From: Collinsella sp. AF33-16
GTDB taxonomy: Bacteria; Actinomycetota; Coriobacteriia; Coriobacteriales; Coriobacteriaceae
Length of the DNA stretch: 64,000 nucleotides
Assembly (NCBI RefSeq): GCF_003475325.1
Contig: NZ_QRQC01000004.1
Location: 1-64,000 of the forward strand
Direction: 5' to 3'
The position numbers and the translations under genes were made by a program. Shown one piece after another: positions 1 to 9,400 of the stretch. The number at the start of each line of letters is the position of its first letter. Positions within the stretch are counted from its first letter, which is position 1. Below the pieces are notes generated by a model. That model saw nothing but the letters and a program-made list of their open reading frames with translations. It did no database searches and was not told where the DNA came from.

Positions 1-41
1 AACGCTCACTTGCATGTATGGTGCCCGAGGCGAGACTCGAA
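1..41 (-). repeat. Duplicated 3' end of tRNA-Leu plus trailer
   Basis: Bases 1-41 are identical to 184-224. They therefore repeat, in the same orientation, the 3' half of the T arm, the acceptor 3' strand, CCA and about 18 nt of trailer of the intact tRNA-Leu at 202-288. Identity stops abruptly at base 42, inside the T arm. The copy begins at the window edge, so its full extent cannot be seen. It is too short to be a second tRNA gene. It could be a tandem-duplication scar or an integration-site (att) direct repeat. Confidence 0.75.
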
Positions 42-103
42 GGGCCTTCGCTTCGCGAAGCCCCGGGCTTCGGGCGCACGGCGCCCTCGCCCCGCTCCGC
101 TAC

Positions 104-124
104 AAACAGGCCACAGGCCTGTTT
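104..124. repeat. Short perfect palindrome downstream of tRNA-Leu
   Basis: AAACAGGCC at 104-112 and its exact reverse complement GGCCTGTTT at 116-124 surround a 3-nt loop. It lies between the tRNA-Leu terminator and the duplicated tRNA 3' end. Its function is unknown. Confidence 0.5.
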
Positions 125-160
125 GCCTAACGCTCCGCGCGCTCACGCGAGTTCGGCACG

Positions 161-181
161 AAAAAGGGGCCTTGACCCCCT
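161..181 (-). terminator. Rho-independent terminator of tRNA-Leu
   Basis: On the minus strand, AGGGG, a 7-nt loop and CCCCT are followed at once by a T tract (AAAAA at 161-165 on the plus strand). This lies about 20 nt beyond the tRNA 3' end. It is a short but classical intrinsic terminator. Confidence 0.6.
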
Positions 182-201
182 CGAACGCTCACTTGCATGT
201 A

Positions 202-288
202 TGGTGCCCGAGGCGAGACTCGAACTCGCACGTTGTTGCCAACGGTGGATTTTGAGTCCACTGCGTCTGCCAATTCCGCCACTCGGGC
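202..288 (-). tRNA. tRNA-Leu (anticodon CAA)
   Basis: The minus strand folds into a class II tRNA. The acceptor stem GCCCGAG pairs with CTCGGGC, followed by discriminator A and an encoded CCA (202-204). The D arm is typical. The 7-nt anticodon loop CTCAAAA puts CAA at positions 34-36, so it reads UUG codons. There is a long variable arm and a T arm with GTTCGAGTC. Long variable arm, A73 discriminator and CAA anticodon together identify leucine. A terminator-like hairpin follows at 161-181, and part of the gene is duplicated at 1-41. Confidence 0.97.
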
Positions 289-327
289 ACGTAATGCGTG
301 AGTTAGTTTATCACAGCTTTCTACCGA

Positions 328-1761
328 TTAGTCCGAAAATGGAACTTCGAGCATTTCGATGAGTTCGACCGTGCGGAGCATCTCACGCTGACGGCATCCG
401 CGACCGCCGACCGAAGCCTCACCCATCTGGTTATCGTAAGGGTCCTCGCGCATGCCGTCGAAAGAGGGCTCAAACTCTGCCTGGAATCGATTGTTGGCCA
501 CCATACGCCACGGGTCGAGATTGCCAAAGTAGTGACGGCGGCGCCACTCCTCCCCCATCCTGCGAGCAGAAGATCCAAATGACACATCGGCGTTGAGCCA
601 ACCGGTCTGCGGCGTATAGAACTCTGCCCAGTCGTGCGACCCCACCGAATCGGGCGCAACGTACAGGCCGCTCTGCCAACGGGCGGGCACGCCCGCGATA
701 CGGCACATGGTGATAAACGTGAGCGCCATAACGCCGCAATCGCCGCGGAGCGAATGCGCGCAGTCATCGGCAATAGATCCCAAAAGCAAGTACGGCGGCT
801 GATAGCGATAGTCGATATGCTGCGTCAGGTAATCATAGATAGCACGGGCGCGATCGAGCGGATCCTCGAGTCCGTCAACAACACCGGCCGTCAGCTGCAG
901 CAGATACGGCGTGAATGCAATGTGCGGACGGTCCTCGGAAATATCCTCGGGCAGAGGCGCGTCCATACGCGGATGAACCGGAAGTGTGCCACCGTAGACA
1001 TCAAAATAAGCAGCATCGATGTGATAACGATAGGTCACCGAGAATGAGCGTTCACTCGAAGAAGACCACGAGGCGGTACGTGCCGAAGCGTTCGCGGGAG
1101 CAACAGCACCCTCCGGCGTCATGTCGAGAATCTCGACCCGAGACTGCTGGCGGCAGGTGGCGGCAACGGGAAGCCAAGCGCGAACGGTCTCCCCCTCTAG
1201 AGCGCCGGGGACAGACACAGACGCTTTAAGCGTAATGACGCGAGCCAATCCGTTTTGCGACTCCATCTCCTTGAGCATCTCGTTGCGCAGTGCAATTCCG
1301 TCCGTAGGATCGGGACGCATGCCGGGGACCTCTTTGGGATATACGCGAAGCGAATCGAGGAAGTTGTCGAGAACGAACAGCTCGCCATCGATAAAGCGCC
1401 AGTCAATACGCTTACGGTCAATCAGATCGTCAAACTGCTCCTCGGTAAACTCAGGCCACTCCTCGCGATTCATCGCAATGGCCCGATCACGCGACACCGA
1501 AAAATGAAGCGGCGTCTCGAGCATGCGATACCGCTCTGCACGAACACAAGCAGCCAGCGAAGGCTCAGGGTTCTGCTCCAAAAGGCGATCGCAGGCAGCA
1601 ACAGCCTGCGTCAAATACCCGGCATCCTTAAGACGAAGAATCTCGGGCGGCAGTCCAACATCGAGATGACGAAAGTCATCACAGCAAACATCAACAGAGC
1701 AACCAACAGGCCCCTCGTCAATAACCTTCCCATCCGAAGGCAGCACATTAATAACAGCCAT
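328..1761 (-). CDS. Transglutaminase-like domain protein
   Basis: A 477-residue protein with a transglutaminase-like (papain-fold) core in its C-terminal half. The expected catalytic triad is visible: Cys in RGDCGVMALTF, His in GSHDWAEFY and Asp in LNADVSFG. The N-terminal ~250 residues contain a TPR-like stretch (DAGYLTQAVAACDRLLEQNP) and a beta-rich domain of unknown family. No signal peptide or membrane segment is evident, so it is probably cytosolic. I chose the ATG at 1761 over upstream in-frame starts because GGAG sits 8 nt before it. Bacterial members act as proteases, amidases or cross-linking enzymes; the substrate cannot be inferred here. It appears monocistronic. Confidence 0.8.
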   Translation of the reverse strand: MAVINVLPSDGKVIDEGPVGCSVDVCCDDFRHLDVGLPPEILRLKDAGYLTQAVAACDRLLEQNPEPSLAACVRAERYRMLETPLHFSVSRDRAIAMNREEWPEFTEEQFDDLIDRKRIDWRFIDGELFVLDNFLDSLRVYPKEVPGMRPDPTDGIALRNEMLKEMESQNGLARVITLKASVSVPGALEGETVRAWLPVAATCRQQSRVEILDMTPEGAVAPANASARTASWSSSSERSFSVTYRYHIDAAYFDVYGGTLPVHPRMDAPLPEDISEDRPHIAFTPYLLQLTAGVVDGLEDPLDRARAIYDYLTQHIDYRYQPPYLLLGSIADDCAHSLRGDCGVMALTFITMCRIAGVPARWQSGLYVAPDSVGSHDWAEFYTPQTGWLNADVSFGSSARRMGEEWRRRHYFGNLDPWRMVANNRFQAEFEPSFDGMREDPYDNQMGEASVGGRGCRQREMLRTVELIEMLEVPFSD

Positions 1762-1865
1762 ACCAAACTCCAAGTCATTAGAACCCTTGAAGCACATTGT
1801 AGCGAGATAAAAAGAAAGCCCCAACAAGGGAGCCATCAACACCGCCGAGCGGTAGTCAAAAAATG

Positions 1866-2150
1866 AATTCAGCCCAGTAACCCTGCAGCGAGTTAACGAA
1901 GGAGGCCCCGTTCACCCGAAGCTTTTCCCATTGCGCGACTTCTGGCAAAGCCAGTAGCCATCTTAATTCAGACTCGTAACCCTGCGGCGTTAAACGAAGG
2001 AAGCCCCGTCCCCCGGAACTGTTTCCTTGGCGCGACTTCTGGCGAAGCCAGTAGCCATTTTAATTCAGCCCAGTAACCCTGTAGCGAGTTAACAAAGGAG
2101 GCCCCGTTTCCCCGGAGCTGATTCCGTCGCGCGACTTCTGGCGAAGCCAG
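1866..2150. repeat. Three tandem ~98-bp repeats carrying small hairpins
   Basis: Three imperfect direct repeats begin at 1866, 1965 and 2062, each starting with AATTCAG. Each unit contains a GTAACCCTG(C/T)(A/G)GCG block, a GGAGGCCCCGT-like block, and near its end a GCGCGACTTCTGGC(G/A)AAGCCAG block. The last block folds into a CTGGC/GCCAG mini-hairpin. The repeats fill most of the 450-bp gap between the transglutaminase gene and the aldolase gene. No ORF with coding character or a ribosome binding site is seen in this gap. Confidence 0.8.
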
Positions 2151-2190
2151 GTGAGCGCGAGGGAAACAGCGTAGGGGAAACGGGGCCTCC
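2097..2190. terminator. Long inverted repeat at the 3' end of the aldolase gene
   Basis: GGAGGCCCCGTTTCCCC (2097-2113) is exactly complementary to GGGGAAACGGGGCCTCC (2174-2190). This gives a 17-bp stem around the third tandem repeat. It starts 23 nt past the fba stop codon on the minus strand. It is probably a transcript-end structure for fba, but no T tract follows, so intrinsic termination is not certain. Confidence 0.45.
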
Positions 2191-2212
2191 GGCGGGAAAG
2201 TTAAACCGCTAC

Positions 2213-3079
2213 TTACGCCTTGTTGACGGAGCCAAACTCCTCCATGAGCTCCTTGGTGCGGGCAACGATGTTGTCGCGACCAGGCTTGAGGAGCTTGCGG
2301 GGATCAAAGCCCTTGCCCTGCTGATCCTTGCCAGCCTCGATGTACTCGCGGACGCCCTTGGCGAAGACGAGCTGCAGGTCGGTGTTGACGTTGATCTTGG
2401 AGATGCCCAGGGAAATGGCCTTCGTGATCTGATCCTCGGGGATGCCGGTGCCACCGTGCAGGACGAGGGGCAGATCGCCGGTCTGGGCCTTGATCTCGCC
2501 CAGGCGCTCGAAGGAAAGGCCAGCCCAGTCGGCGGGATACACGCCGTGGATGTTGCCGATGCCGCAGGCGAGGAAGTCGACGCCCAGGTCAGCGATCTGC
2601 TTGCACTCAGCAGGATCAGCGAGCTCGCCGCTGGAGGTCACGCCGTCCTCGGTGCCGCCGATGCCGCCGACCTCGGCCTCGATGGACATGCCCTTGGAGT
2701 GGGCAAGCTCAACGAGCTCCTTGGTGCGGTCGAGGTTAAGCTGGAAGGTCTCCTCGTGAGAGCCGTCATACATGATGGACGTGAAGCCGGCCTCGATGCA
2801 CTTGAAGCAGTCCTCGTAAGAACCGTGATCGAGGTGAAGGGCGACGGGAACGGTAACGCCCGTGGCCTCGACGGCAGCCTTGACCATGTCGGCGCAGACC
2901 TTGAAACCGCCCATCCACTTAGCGGCACCAGCGGTGCACTGAAGGATCAGCGGAGACTTGGCCTCCTCGGCGGCCTGGAGAATAGCCAGGGTCCACTCGA
3001 GGTTGTTAGTGTTGAAGGCACCGAGACCGTACTTGCCGGCCTCGGCCTTCTTGAGCATGTCTGCTGCGTTGACGAGCAT
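2213..3079 (-). CDS. fba: Class II fructose-1,6-bisphosphate aldolase
   Basis: A 288-residue zinc-dependent aldolase that interconverts fructose-1,6-bisphosphate with DHAP and glyceraldehyde-3-phosphate in glycolysis and gluconeogenesis. The family hallmarks are present: LHLDHGSYEDC (zinc ligand and catalytic Asp), SIEAEVGGIGG, CGIGNIHGVYP, LVLHGGTGIP and KINVNTDLQ. The start at 3079 is preceded by AGGAGG at ideal spacing, and the in-frame extension to 3175 lacks family similarity. It is transcribed alone, with a promoter candidate at 3120. GatY/KbaY tagatose-bisphosphate aldolases are close relatives, but an isolated housekeeping location favours Fba. Confidence 0.93.
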   Translation of the reverse strand: MLVNAADMLKKAEAGKYGLGAFNTNNLEWTLAILQAAEEAKSPLILQCTAGAAKWMGGFKVCADMVKAAVEATGVTVPVALHLDHGSYEDCFKCIEAGFTSIMYDGSHEETFQLNLDRTKELVELAHSKGMSIEAEVGGIGGTEDGVTSSGELADPAECKQIADLGVDFLACGIGNIHGVYPADWAGLSFERLGEIKAQTGDLPLVLHGGTGIPEDQITKAISLGISKINVNTDLQLVFAKGVREYIEAGKDQQGKGFDPRKLLKPGRDNIVARTKELMEEFGSVNKA

Positions 3080-3119
3080 AAAAGAAACCTCCTGTAAGGT
3101 TGCTCCGATAACGCCTGAG

Positions 3120-3125
3120 ATTTTA
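3120..3125 (-). promoter_or_regulatory. Extended -10 promoter element of fba
   Basis: The minus strand reads TGGTAAAAT, an extended -10 (TGn plus TAAAAT), 40 nt upstream of the fba ATG. A weak TTTATG lies 16 nt further upstream as a possible -35. It is supported by position and consensus only. Confidence 0.5.
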
Positions 3126-3274
3126 CCACGGCGCACCCGGGCATAAACGTTCGTTTGTTCACGAATATCGTCCAAACAGACTTTTTTTGACCGTTTGCCC
3201 TACGGAATCGACCCGTTGGGGAAAAATAGCTTGACGTTTGGACGCTTCTCGTGCTTTAAAAGCCGACTATCAAG

Positions 3275-3958
3275 CTATACCTGCATGAACGGGTTCTGCA
3301 TGAGTTCGCGCGCCATGGTGGTCGAATCGCCATGGCCGGTTAGGCAAACGGTATCGGGCGGGAGAAGCCGGGCGAGCTTGGAGAGCGAGCGCAGAATCGC
3401 CGCCTCGTCGCCACCGGCAAGATCGGTGCGGCCGTGGCTGCCCGGGAATAGCGTGTCGCCCACAAAGGCAATGTTCCCCTGCTCGGTGGCGGCGAACAAG
3501 ACGATCCCGCCCGGCGTATGCCCTGGTGTCTCGATCACCTGCAGGCAGATATCGCCCACCTCGATAGCATCGCCCTCGGCGAGCAGGCGCGTCGGCTCCC
3601 CGGGGTCGGGCGTCTCAATGCCCCACATAGCTCGCTGTTCCTCGATGTTCGCATGCGGCACCGCCACATCCTTAGCGCACAGCTCATACCGGCAGCCCTC
3701 GCCAACGGTGGTTCGCACGCCGGCAACACCACCAACATGATCGGCATGGCCATGAGTGCATACGGCGCCAAGCACGCGTACGCCGGGATGCTCGGCTCGA
3801 ATATGCTCCACCAGGCGCTCGCCTTCCCACGCAGGGTCGATAATCACGCACTCATTGTCCGAAATAACAGCATAGCTATTGGTCTGAATGGGACCGTTTA
3901 CGAGCGTCTCAATCTCGACCGATCCCTTGGGAGTTAAATCCAAGGACACAGCACTCAT
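3275..3958 (-). CDS. MBL-fold metallo-hydrolase (glyoxalase II-like)
   Basis: A 227-residue metallo-beta-lactamase-fold hydrolase with the dinuclear metal motif THGHADHVGG, the second His in ETPGHTPGG, the bridging Asp in VGDTLF and a C-terminal GHGDST. The short single-domain architecture resembles the YcbL/glyoxalase II-like group, which hydrolyses thioesters such as S-lactoylglutathione analogues. The actual substrate is unknown. The start is preceded by GAGGAGG. It lies 84 nt downstream of rel on the same strand. The same rel plus MBL-hydrolase order is, from memory, common in Gram-positive bacteria. Confidence 0.85.
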   Translation of the reverse strand: MSAVSLDLTPKGSVEIETLVNGPIQTNSYAVISDNECVIIDPAWEGERLVEHIRAEHPGVRVLGAVCTHGHADHVGGVAGVRTTVGEGCRYELCAKDVAVPHANIEEQRAMWGIETPDPGEPTRLLAEGDAIEVGDICLQVIETPGHTPGGIVLFAATEQGNIAFVGDTLFPGSHGRTDLAGGDEAAILRSLSKLARLLPPDTVCLTGHGDSTTMARELMQNPFMQV

Positions 3959-4042
3959 GTCCCCCTCCTCTCTATAGAACTCGAGGCATCAAACGATACC
4001 TCGAGTGTAGCGAATATCGATAATGTGGCACGTTCGTCGCGA

Positions 4043-6403
4043 CTAAACGCGGCGCTTAAGCTGGGCTCCACCCTCGCCGGGCATCAGGCGGCGCGCGTCG
4101 TAGACCGAGTCAACGCTGCTGATGGAGGCCAGCAGCGGATCCAGACCACTCGCGTCCGAAATCTCGACCATAAAGCGCAGGGTTGCAATACCCTCGCGGT
4201 TGGTCGACGTGGCGGCAGAAAGGATATTGCCGCCCGCATCGCCAATGGCGATGGTGACGTCCTTGAGCAAGCCCATACGATCCAGGCACTCGACCACGAT
4301 CTCGACCTGGAAGAGGGTGTCGGCAGCGCCGTCCCACTCCACTTCGATCATGCGCTCGGGATGCTCCATAAGACCCTTGACGTTGGGGCAGTTGGCGCGA
4401 TGAACCGAAACGCCGCGACCGCGCGTGATGAAACCGACGATGTCGTCGCCCGTCACCGGATTGCAGCAATGCGCCAGACGGACCAGCAGGCCGCTGTTGC
4501 TCTCGCCTTTGACGATGATACCGTTGCTGGCGCTCTTGCCGCGCTTTTGCGGCTTGCGGTTTGATCCGCGCGCAGGCTGCTTCACGACCTCGGCAATGGC
4601 CTCGGCCTTGGTGAGCTGCTCCTCAGGCTTGGGGTCCAAAATCTGCTCGACTTTGTTGCCCACGGCACGCGGGGCGACTTTACCCGCACCAACGGCGGCA
4701 AACAGGTCCTCGAGCTGCTTGTAGTTAAACTGCTCCGCCACGGCGTTGAGCGCACGCGTCGAGCGCGGCGTAGAGATGCCATACCCGCGCTTGCGCAGGT
4801 CCTTGGCCAGTATATCGCGGCCGGCAGCAGCGTCATCGTCTTTGGTCGCGGCGGCGAAGTAACGGCGAATCTTTGACTTGGCCGAAGGTGTCTTGACGAT
4901 CTTGAGCCAATCGCGCGACGGCTTAGAGCTCTTGTTGGTCAAAATCTCGACACGGTCACCCGTCTTGATCTCGTGCGTAAGCGGCGCCACCGCACCGTTG
5001 ATCTTGGCACCGACGCAGTGGTTGCCGACCTCGGTATGGACGGCGTAGGCAAAGTCGAGCGGTGTAGAGCCGGCACGAAGCGCCATGACCTCGCCCTTGG
5101 GCGTAAAGACAAAAATCTCCTGGTCAAACAAGTCGACCTTCAGCGAGTGCAGGTATTCCTTGGCATCGGTGATTTCGTCAGACGCCGCCCAATCGAGCGA
5201 ATGCTTGAGCCAGTTAATCTGGTCGTCCAGACGCTGGGCATCATTAGTCTTAGACGCAGACGATCCGCCCGACTTCTTATAGAGCCAGTGGGCGGCAATA
5301 CCGTACTCGGCCTGCTCGTGCATCTCGTAGGTACGAATCTGAATCTCGAGCGGACGAGCCGTGGGGCCGATAACCGTCGTATGGAGCGACTGGTAGTTAT
5401 TGACCTTGGGCATGGCAATATAGTCTTTAAAGCGCCCGGGCATGGGGTGCCACAGCGTATGCACCGCGCCGAGCGTGGAGTAGCAATCGCGCACCGAATG
5501 CGTGATGACGCGCAGTGCCACCAGGTCGTAGATCTCGGAGAATTCCTTGCCCTTGCGCTTCATCTTTTGGTAGATGGACCAATAGTGCTTGGAACGGCCG
5601 TTGATCTGGAAGTCCTCCAGGCCAATGCGGTTGAGCTCGTCGGTGAGCGTCTTGATGGTCTCGGCCAGATAGCGCTCACGGACCTCGCGCGACTCCGCCA
5701 CCATGCGTGCGATGCGCTGGTAGGCGTCGGGTTCAAGGTAGAAGAAGGACAGGTCCTCGAGTTCCCATTTAATGGAGCTCATGCCCAGACGGTCGGCCAG
5801 GGGCGCGTACACGTCCATAGTCTCGCGTGCCTTAAACAGGCGACGGTCCTCGCGCAGGGCGGCGAGCGTGCGCATATTATGCAGGCGGTCGGCGAGTTTG
5901 ACGATGATAACGCGGATGTCCTTGGACATGGCGAGGAACATCTTGCGCAGCGTGAGCGCCTGTTTCTCGTCCATGCTGTCGACTTCGATGTTGGTGAGCT
6001 TGGTCACGCCATCGACGAGCTCGGCCACCGTATCGCCAAACAGGCCGGAAACATCAGCAAGCGAGGTCTCGGTATCCTCGACGGTATCGTGCAGCAGCGC
6101 GGCGCACACCACATCGCAGTCCATCTTGAGATCGGCCAAAATGATGGCCACCTCGACGGGATGGTTGATGTACATCTCACCCGAGCGGCGCTTTTGGTTG
6201 CAGTGCTTCTCGGCAGCAAAGCAATAGGCCTGCTCCACCTTAGAAAAGTCGTCCTCATTCATATATTTGAGGCACAGGCGCTCCAGCTTGTCGTAGCTGT
6301 CCGCCATAATCTCGGGCGGCAGCTCATCGGCATGCTTATAGTGCTCCATCTCCGAGAACGGCTGGAGGGTGGAATCATGGGCGGTACGGGCTGCGGCATC
6401 CAT
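4043..6403 (-). CDS. rel: Bifunctional (p)ppGpp synthetase/hydrolase RelA/SpoT (Rsh)
   Basis: A 786-residue long-form RSH protein. The order is HD hydrolase (HPVEVAIILADLKMDCD..., ALLHDTVEDTETS), synthetase (DYIAMPKVNNYQSLHT), TGS (FTPKGEVMALRAGSTPLDFAYAVHTEVG), a zinc-finger/helical region with the CCNPV motif, and a C-terminal ACT domain. The intact HD motif predicts that it both makes and degrades the alarmone. It starts 15 nt after the recJ-recQ fusion, so the two are probably cotranscribed, linking stringent response to DNA repair. AAGGGGACC precedes the chosen ATG. No paralogous small synthetase is seen in the window. Confidence 0.95.
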   Translation of the reverse strand: MDAAARTAHDSTLQPFSEMEHYKHADELPPEIMADSYDKLERLCLKYMNEDDFSKVEQAYCFAAEKHCNQKRRSGEMYINHPVEVAIILADLKMDCDVVCAALLHDTVEDTETSLADVSGLFGDTVAELVDGVTKLTNIEVDSMDEKQALTLRKMFLAMSKDIRVIIVKLADRLHNMRTLAALREDRRLFKARETMDVYAPLADRLGMSSIKWELEDLSFFYLEPDAYQRIARMVAESREVRERYLAETIKTLTDELNRIGLEDFQINGRSKHYWSIYQKMKRKGKEFSEIYDLVALRVITHSVRDCYSTLGAVHTLWHPMPGRFKDYIAMPKVNNYQSLHTTVIGPTARPLEIQIRTYEMHEQAEYGIAAHWLYKKSGGSSASKTNDAQRLDDQINWLKHSLDWAASDEITDAKEYLHSLKVDLFDQEIFVFTPKGEVMALRAGSTPLDFAYAVHTEVGNHCVGAKINGAVAPLTHEIKTGDRVEILTNKSSKPSRDWLKIVKTPSAKSKIRRYFAAATKDDDAAAGRDILAKDLRKRGYGISTPRSTRALNAVAEQFNYKQLEDLFAAVGAGKVAPRAVGNKVEQILDPKPEEQLTKAEAIAEVVKQPARGSNRKPQKRGKSASNGIIVKGESNSGLLVRLAHCCNPVTGDDIVGFITRGRGVSVHRANCPNVKGLMEHPERMIEVEWDGAADTLFQVEIVVECLDRMGLLKDVTIAIGDAGGNILSAATSTNREGIATLRFMVEISDASGLDPLLASISSVDSVYDARRLMPGEGGAQLKRRV

Positions 6404-6418
6404 CGAGGTCCCCTTCCC

Positions 6419-9400
6419 CTAGGCCCGCGGTACGATCGGGCGGTTAACTTTGGCTAGCATATCAGAAGCGCACGAATCGAGCGCCCAACTCCGGAAAGCC
6501 GAGAACTCCATGCGCGAACGCAACCCCTCCAAATAGCGAATTGACCTGCTCAATTGCACACGGCCGGGGTTTTCGGCCATCGCGATGCGACGGGTGTCGT
6601 CAAACCCCGAAACGCGACAGAAACCAAGCTCTTCGAAGATTCCCAGGCCACTCTCCACCGAGCGCTCGTCGACCGGCGTGCGAGCATCGATGGCAAGGCA
6701 CATCTGCGCGATGTCGATATCGCTCGCGCTAAAGGAATCGTCCCCGGTCTTGCCGCGGTTGGAGCGCCACATGGTTTGCAGCGCGCGATAGAGCGTGACG
6801 AGCTCGTCGCGCTCGGGCGCATAGCAGTCGAGTAGGCGCTCGTTAATGCGGGCGTCGCGCGACGAATAGAGCAGGTGGATCACGGCGGGCTGTCCGTCAC
6901 GACCGGCACGCCCGCTCATCTGGTTGAACTCAATGGCGCCAAACGGCATGTGGTACAGCACGACATGGCGGATATCGGGCAGATTGACACCCTCGCCAAA
7001 GGCGGAGGTCGAAACGATGCAGCTGAGGCTTCCGTCTCGGAATGCTTCCTCCACGCGGCGGCGATCGGAGCGCGCAAGCCCCGCGTTATAGAACGCGATA
7101 TGGGTTGCGCAATCGGGCACACGCTTGCGCAACGTCTTGGCGAGCGCCACGGACTGGTCGCGCGAATTGACGTAAATGACGGTCTTCTCCCCCGTCGCCA
7201 CGATCGACACCAAACGGTTCTCGCGGCTCGCAAGGTCGCGGTCGTCCTCGAGCTGCAGGTTCTCGCGCACCGTCTCGTCGACCACCGTGCGAGTAATCGG
7301 CAGCATGCGGGCAAGCTCGGCCACGACCGGAGCCGTCGCGGTGGCCGTCGCAGCCATAACAACCGGGTCGCCCAGGGCTTTGAGGATATCGGGCATGTCG
7401 AGATAGGCGCTGCGGTCGCCGCCCTTGGCAAGGCCGGCGTGGTGCGCCTCATCGATAACGACAAAGCCGATGCGGCCCGAACGCGCGAAGCGGTCACGGT
7501 GGATAGATAGGAACTCGGGCGTCGTGAGCACGATACCGGTGCGGCCCGAAGCTAGGCCGGCGAACACATCATCGCGTGCGGCCTCCACGGTCTCGCCGGT
7601 CAGCACGCCAACGCCAATGCCAAGCGCTGCCATCGTCGACGAGAGGTGATAGGCCTGGTCGGCAACAAGCGCACGCAGCGGATAGACAAAGATGCTCGCA
7701 CGTCCGCGAAGGACAGCCTCGCGCGCAGCATGTACATGGAAGATGAGAGACTTGCCGCGGCCCGTTCCCATAACGGCCAAGACGCTCTGGTGGTCGGCCA
7801 AGGCATCGAGCGCCTCAACCTGCGCGCGGTGCGGCTGGTTCGATCCGATAAAGCTATGGATAAGCGAGCGCGTGAGCTCGGTATAGGAAAGCTGGGCGAG
7901 CGTCTCGCGCTTACGCGACTCCAGGCGCAGGCCGGAATCCGCCGGCTGCACGCCACGACGAAGCTCGCATGCCGGATCGTCGACGCTGGGCAGCGTGGTA
8001 TCGCGGACCAAGACATCCTTGATCATGAGCTTGGGCTTCACACGCCCCTGCCAATGCTCGGCAACGGCCTCGAACACCAAGTCGACAGCGCTATCGCAGT
8101 TGATGAGCTTATCGATTTGCGGCACGCGGAACATAATGGCCGGCACACTCGCGGCGCCATCGGTCGCCACAAAGCGCATGTGCTCGCCGGTTTTGCCCAC
8201 CACGGCGCGGTCGCACATCGTCACGCCCTCGGCAGCCAGCAGCGGCACCTTGTTGCCCTGGCCAAACGGCTCAAGACGGGAGATCTGCTCGATGGTCTCG
8301 ATATTCAGCTCGGAAAGGTCGACGGTGGCGGCGACCTCGTCGGTGTCTTCAAAGTCCTCGGCGGGAAGCTCCGATAGCACGGCGGAAAGGCGGCGGCGGA
8401 ACTCATCGAGCTTGGATGCCTCGATGGTCACACCCACCGCACCGGCATGTCCGCCGCGACGAATCAGCAGGTCGGAACAGCGCTCGACGGCGTCAAACAG
8501 GTTAACTTTGCCCACCGAGCGACCAGAGCCGCGCGCGATACCGTCCTCGATCGAGAACAGCAGCGCCGGCACGTGATAGCGGTTGGTCAGACGGCTTGCC
8601 ACGATGCCCTTGACGCCCTCGTGCCAGCCCTCGCCACCCACGACGATTGCGCGTCCGCCGTCATAGGTCTTCTCGACCTTTGCCATGGCATCGCGCGTGA
8701 GCTCCGCCTCGATCTCACGGCGCTGGCGGTTGATTTCCTCGAGCTCAGCCGCCAGTGCACTTGCTTCGATGGGATCGCGGGCAAGCAGCAGGTCGAGCGC
8801 CAGCTTGGGATCGGCCATGCGACCGGCAGCGTTTAAGCGGGGAATGAGCGAGAACGATAGGCCATCCGCCGTAATGCTCGAAAGGTCCGCCTTGGCGAGC
8901 GCGGCAAGCGCGATATAGCCGGGACGAGCGGTTACGCGCATCTGCTGGATGCCCTCGGCAACCAGCGCGCGGTTCTCGGGCGTGAGCGGCATCATGTCGG
9001 ACACGGTGCCCAGCGCCGCGACCTCGATTAGCGAACGCCAATACGACGGCTTGCCCAAGCGCTCACCCAGGACTTGCACCAGCTTGAGCGCCACACCAGC
9101 ACCGGCAAGCTCGCGCGAGGGGCCCTCGTCCTCGAGCTTGGGGTCGGTAAGGGGCACACCCTGCGGCACCTGATCGGAGGGCTCGTGATGGTCCGTGACC
9201 ACCAAATCGATCCCCAGGCTCTCCAGATAGGAAACCTCTTCCTTGGCCGCGATACCGTTATCGACGGTCACGATCAGCTGGGGGCGAGCGAGCTCGTTAA
9301 CGCGGTCGAGCGCCGCGCGCGAAAGACCGTAGCCCTCGTCAAAGCGATGCGGAATAAACGGCGTGACATCGGCGCCAAACGTGCGTAGTGCCTCGGTCAA

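Noticed and set aside
1..41. A second tRNA-Leu gene at the left edge.
   Set aside because: Only the 3' part of the T arm, acceptor strand and trailer are present; identity stops inside the T arm, so no complete tRNA can form.
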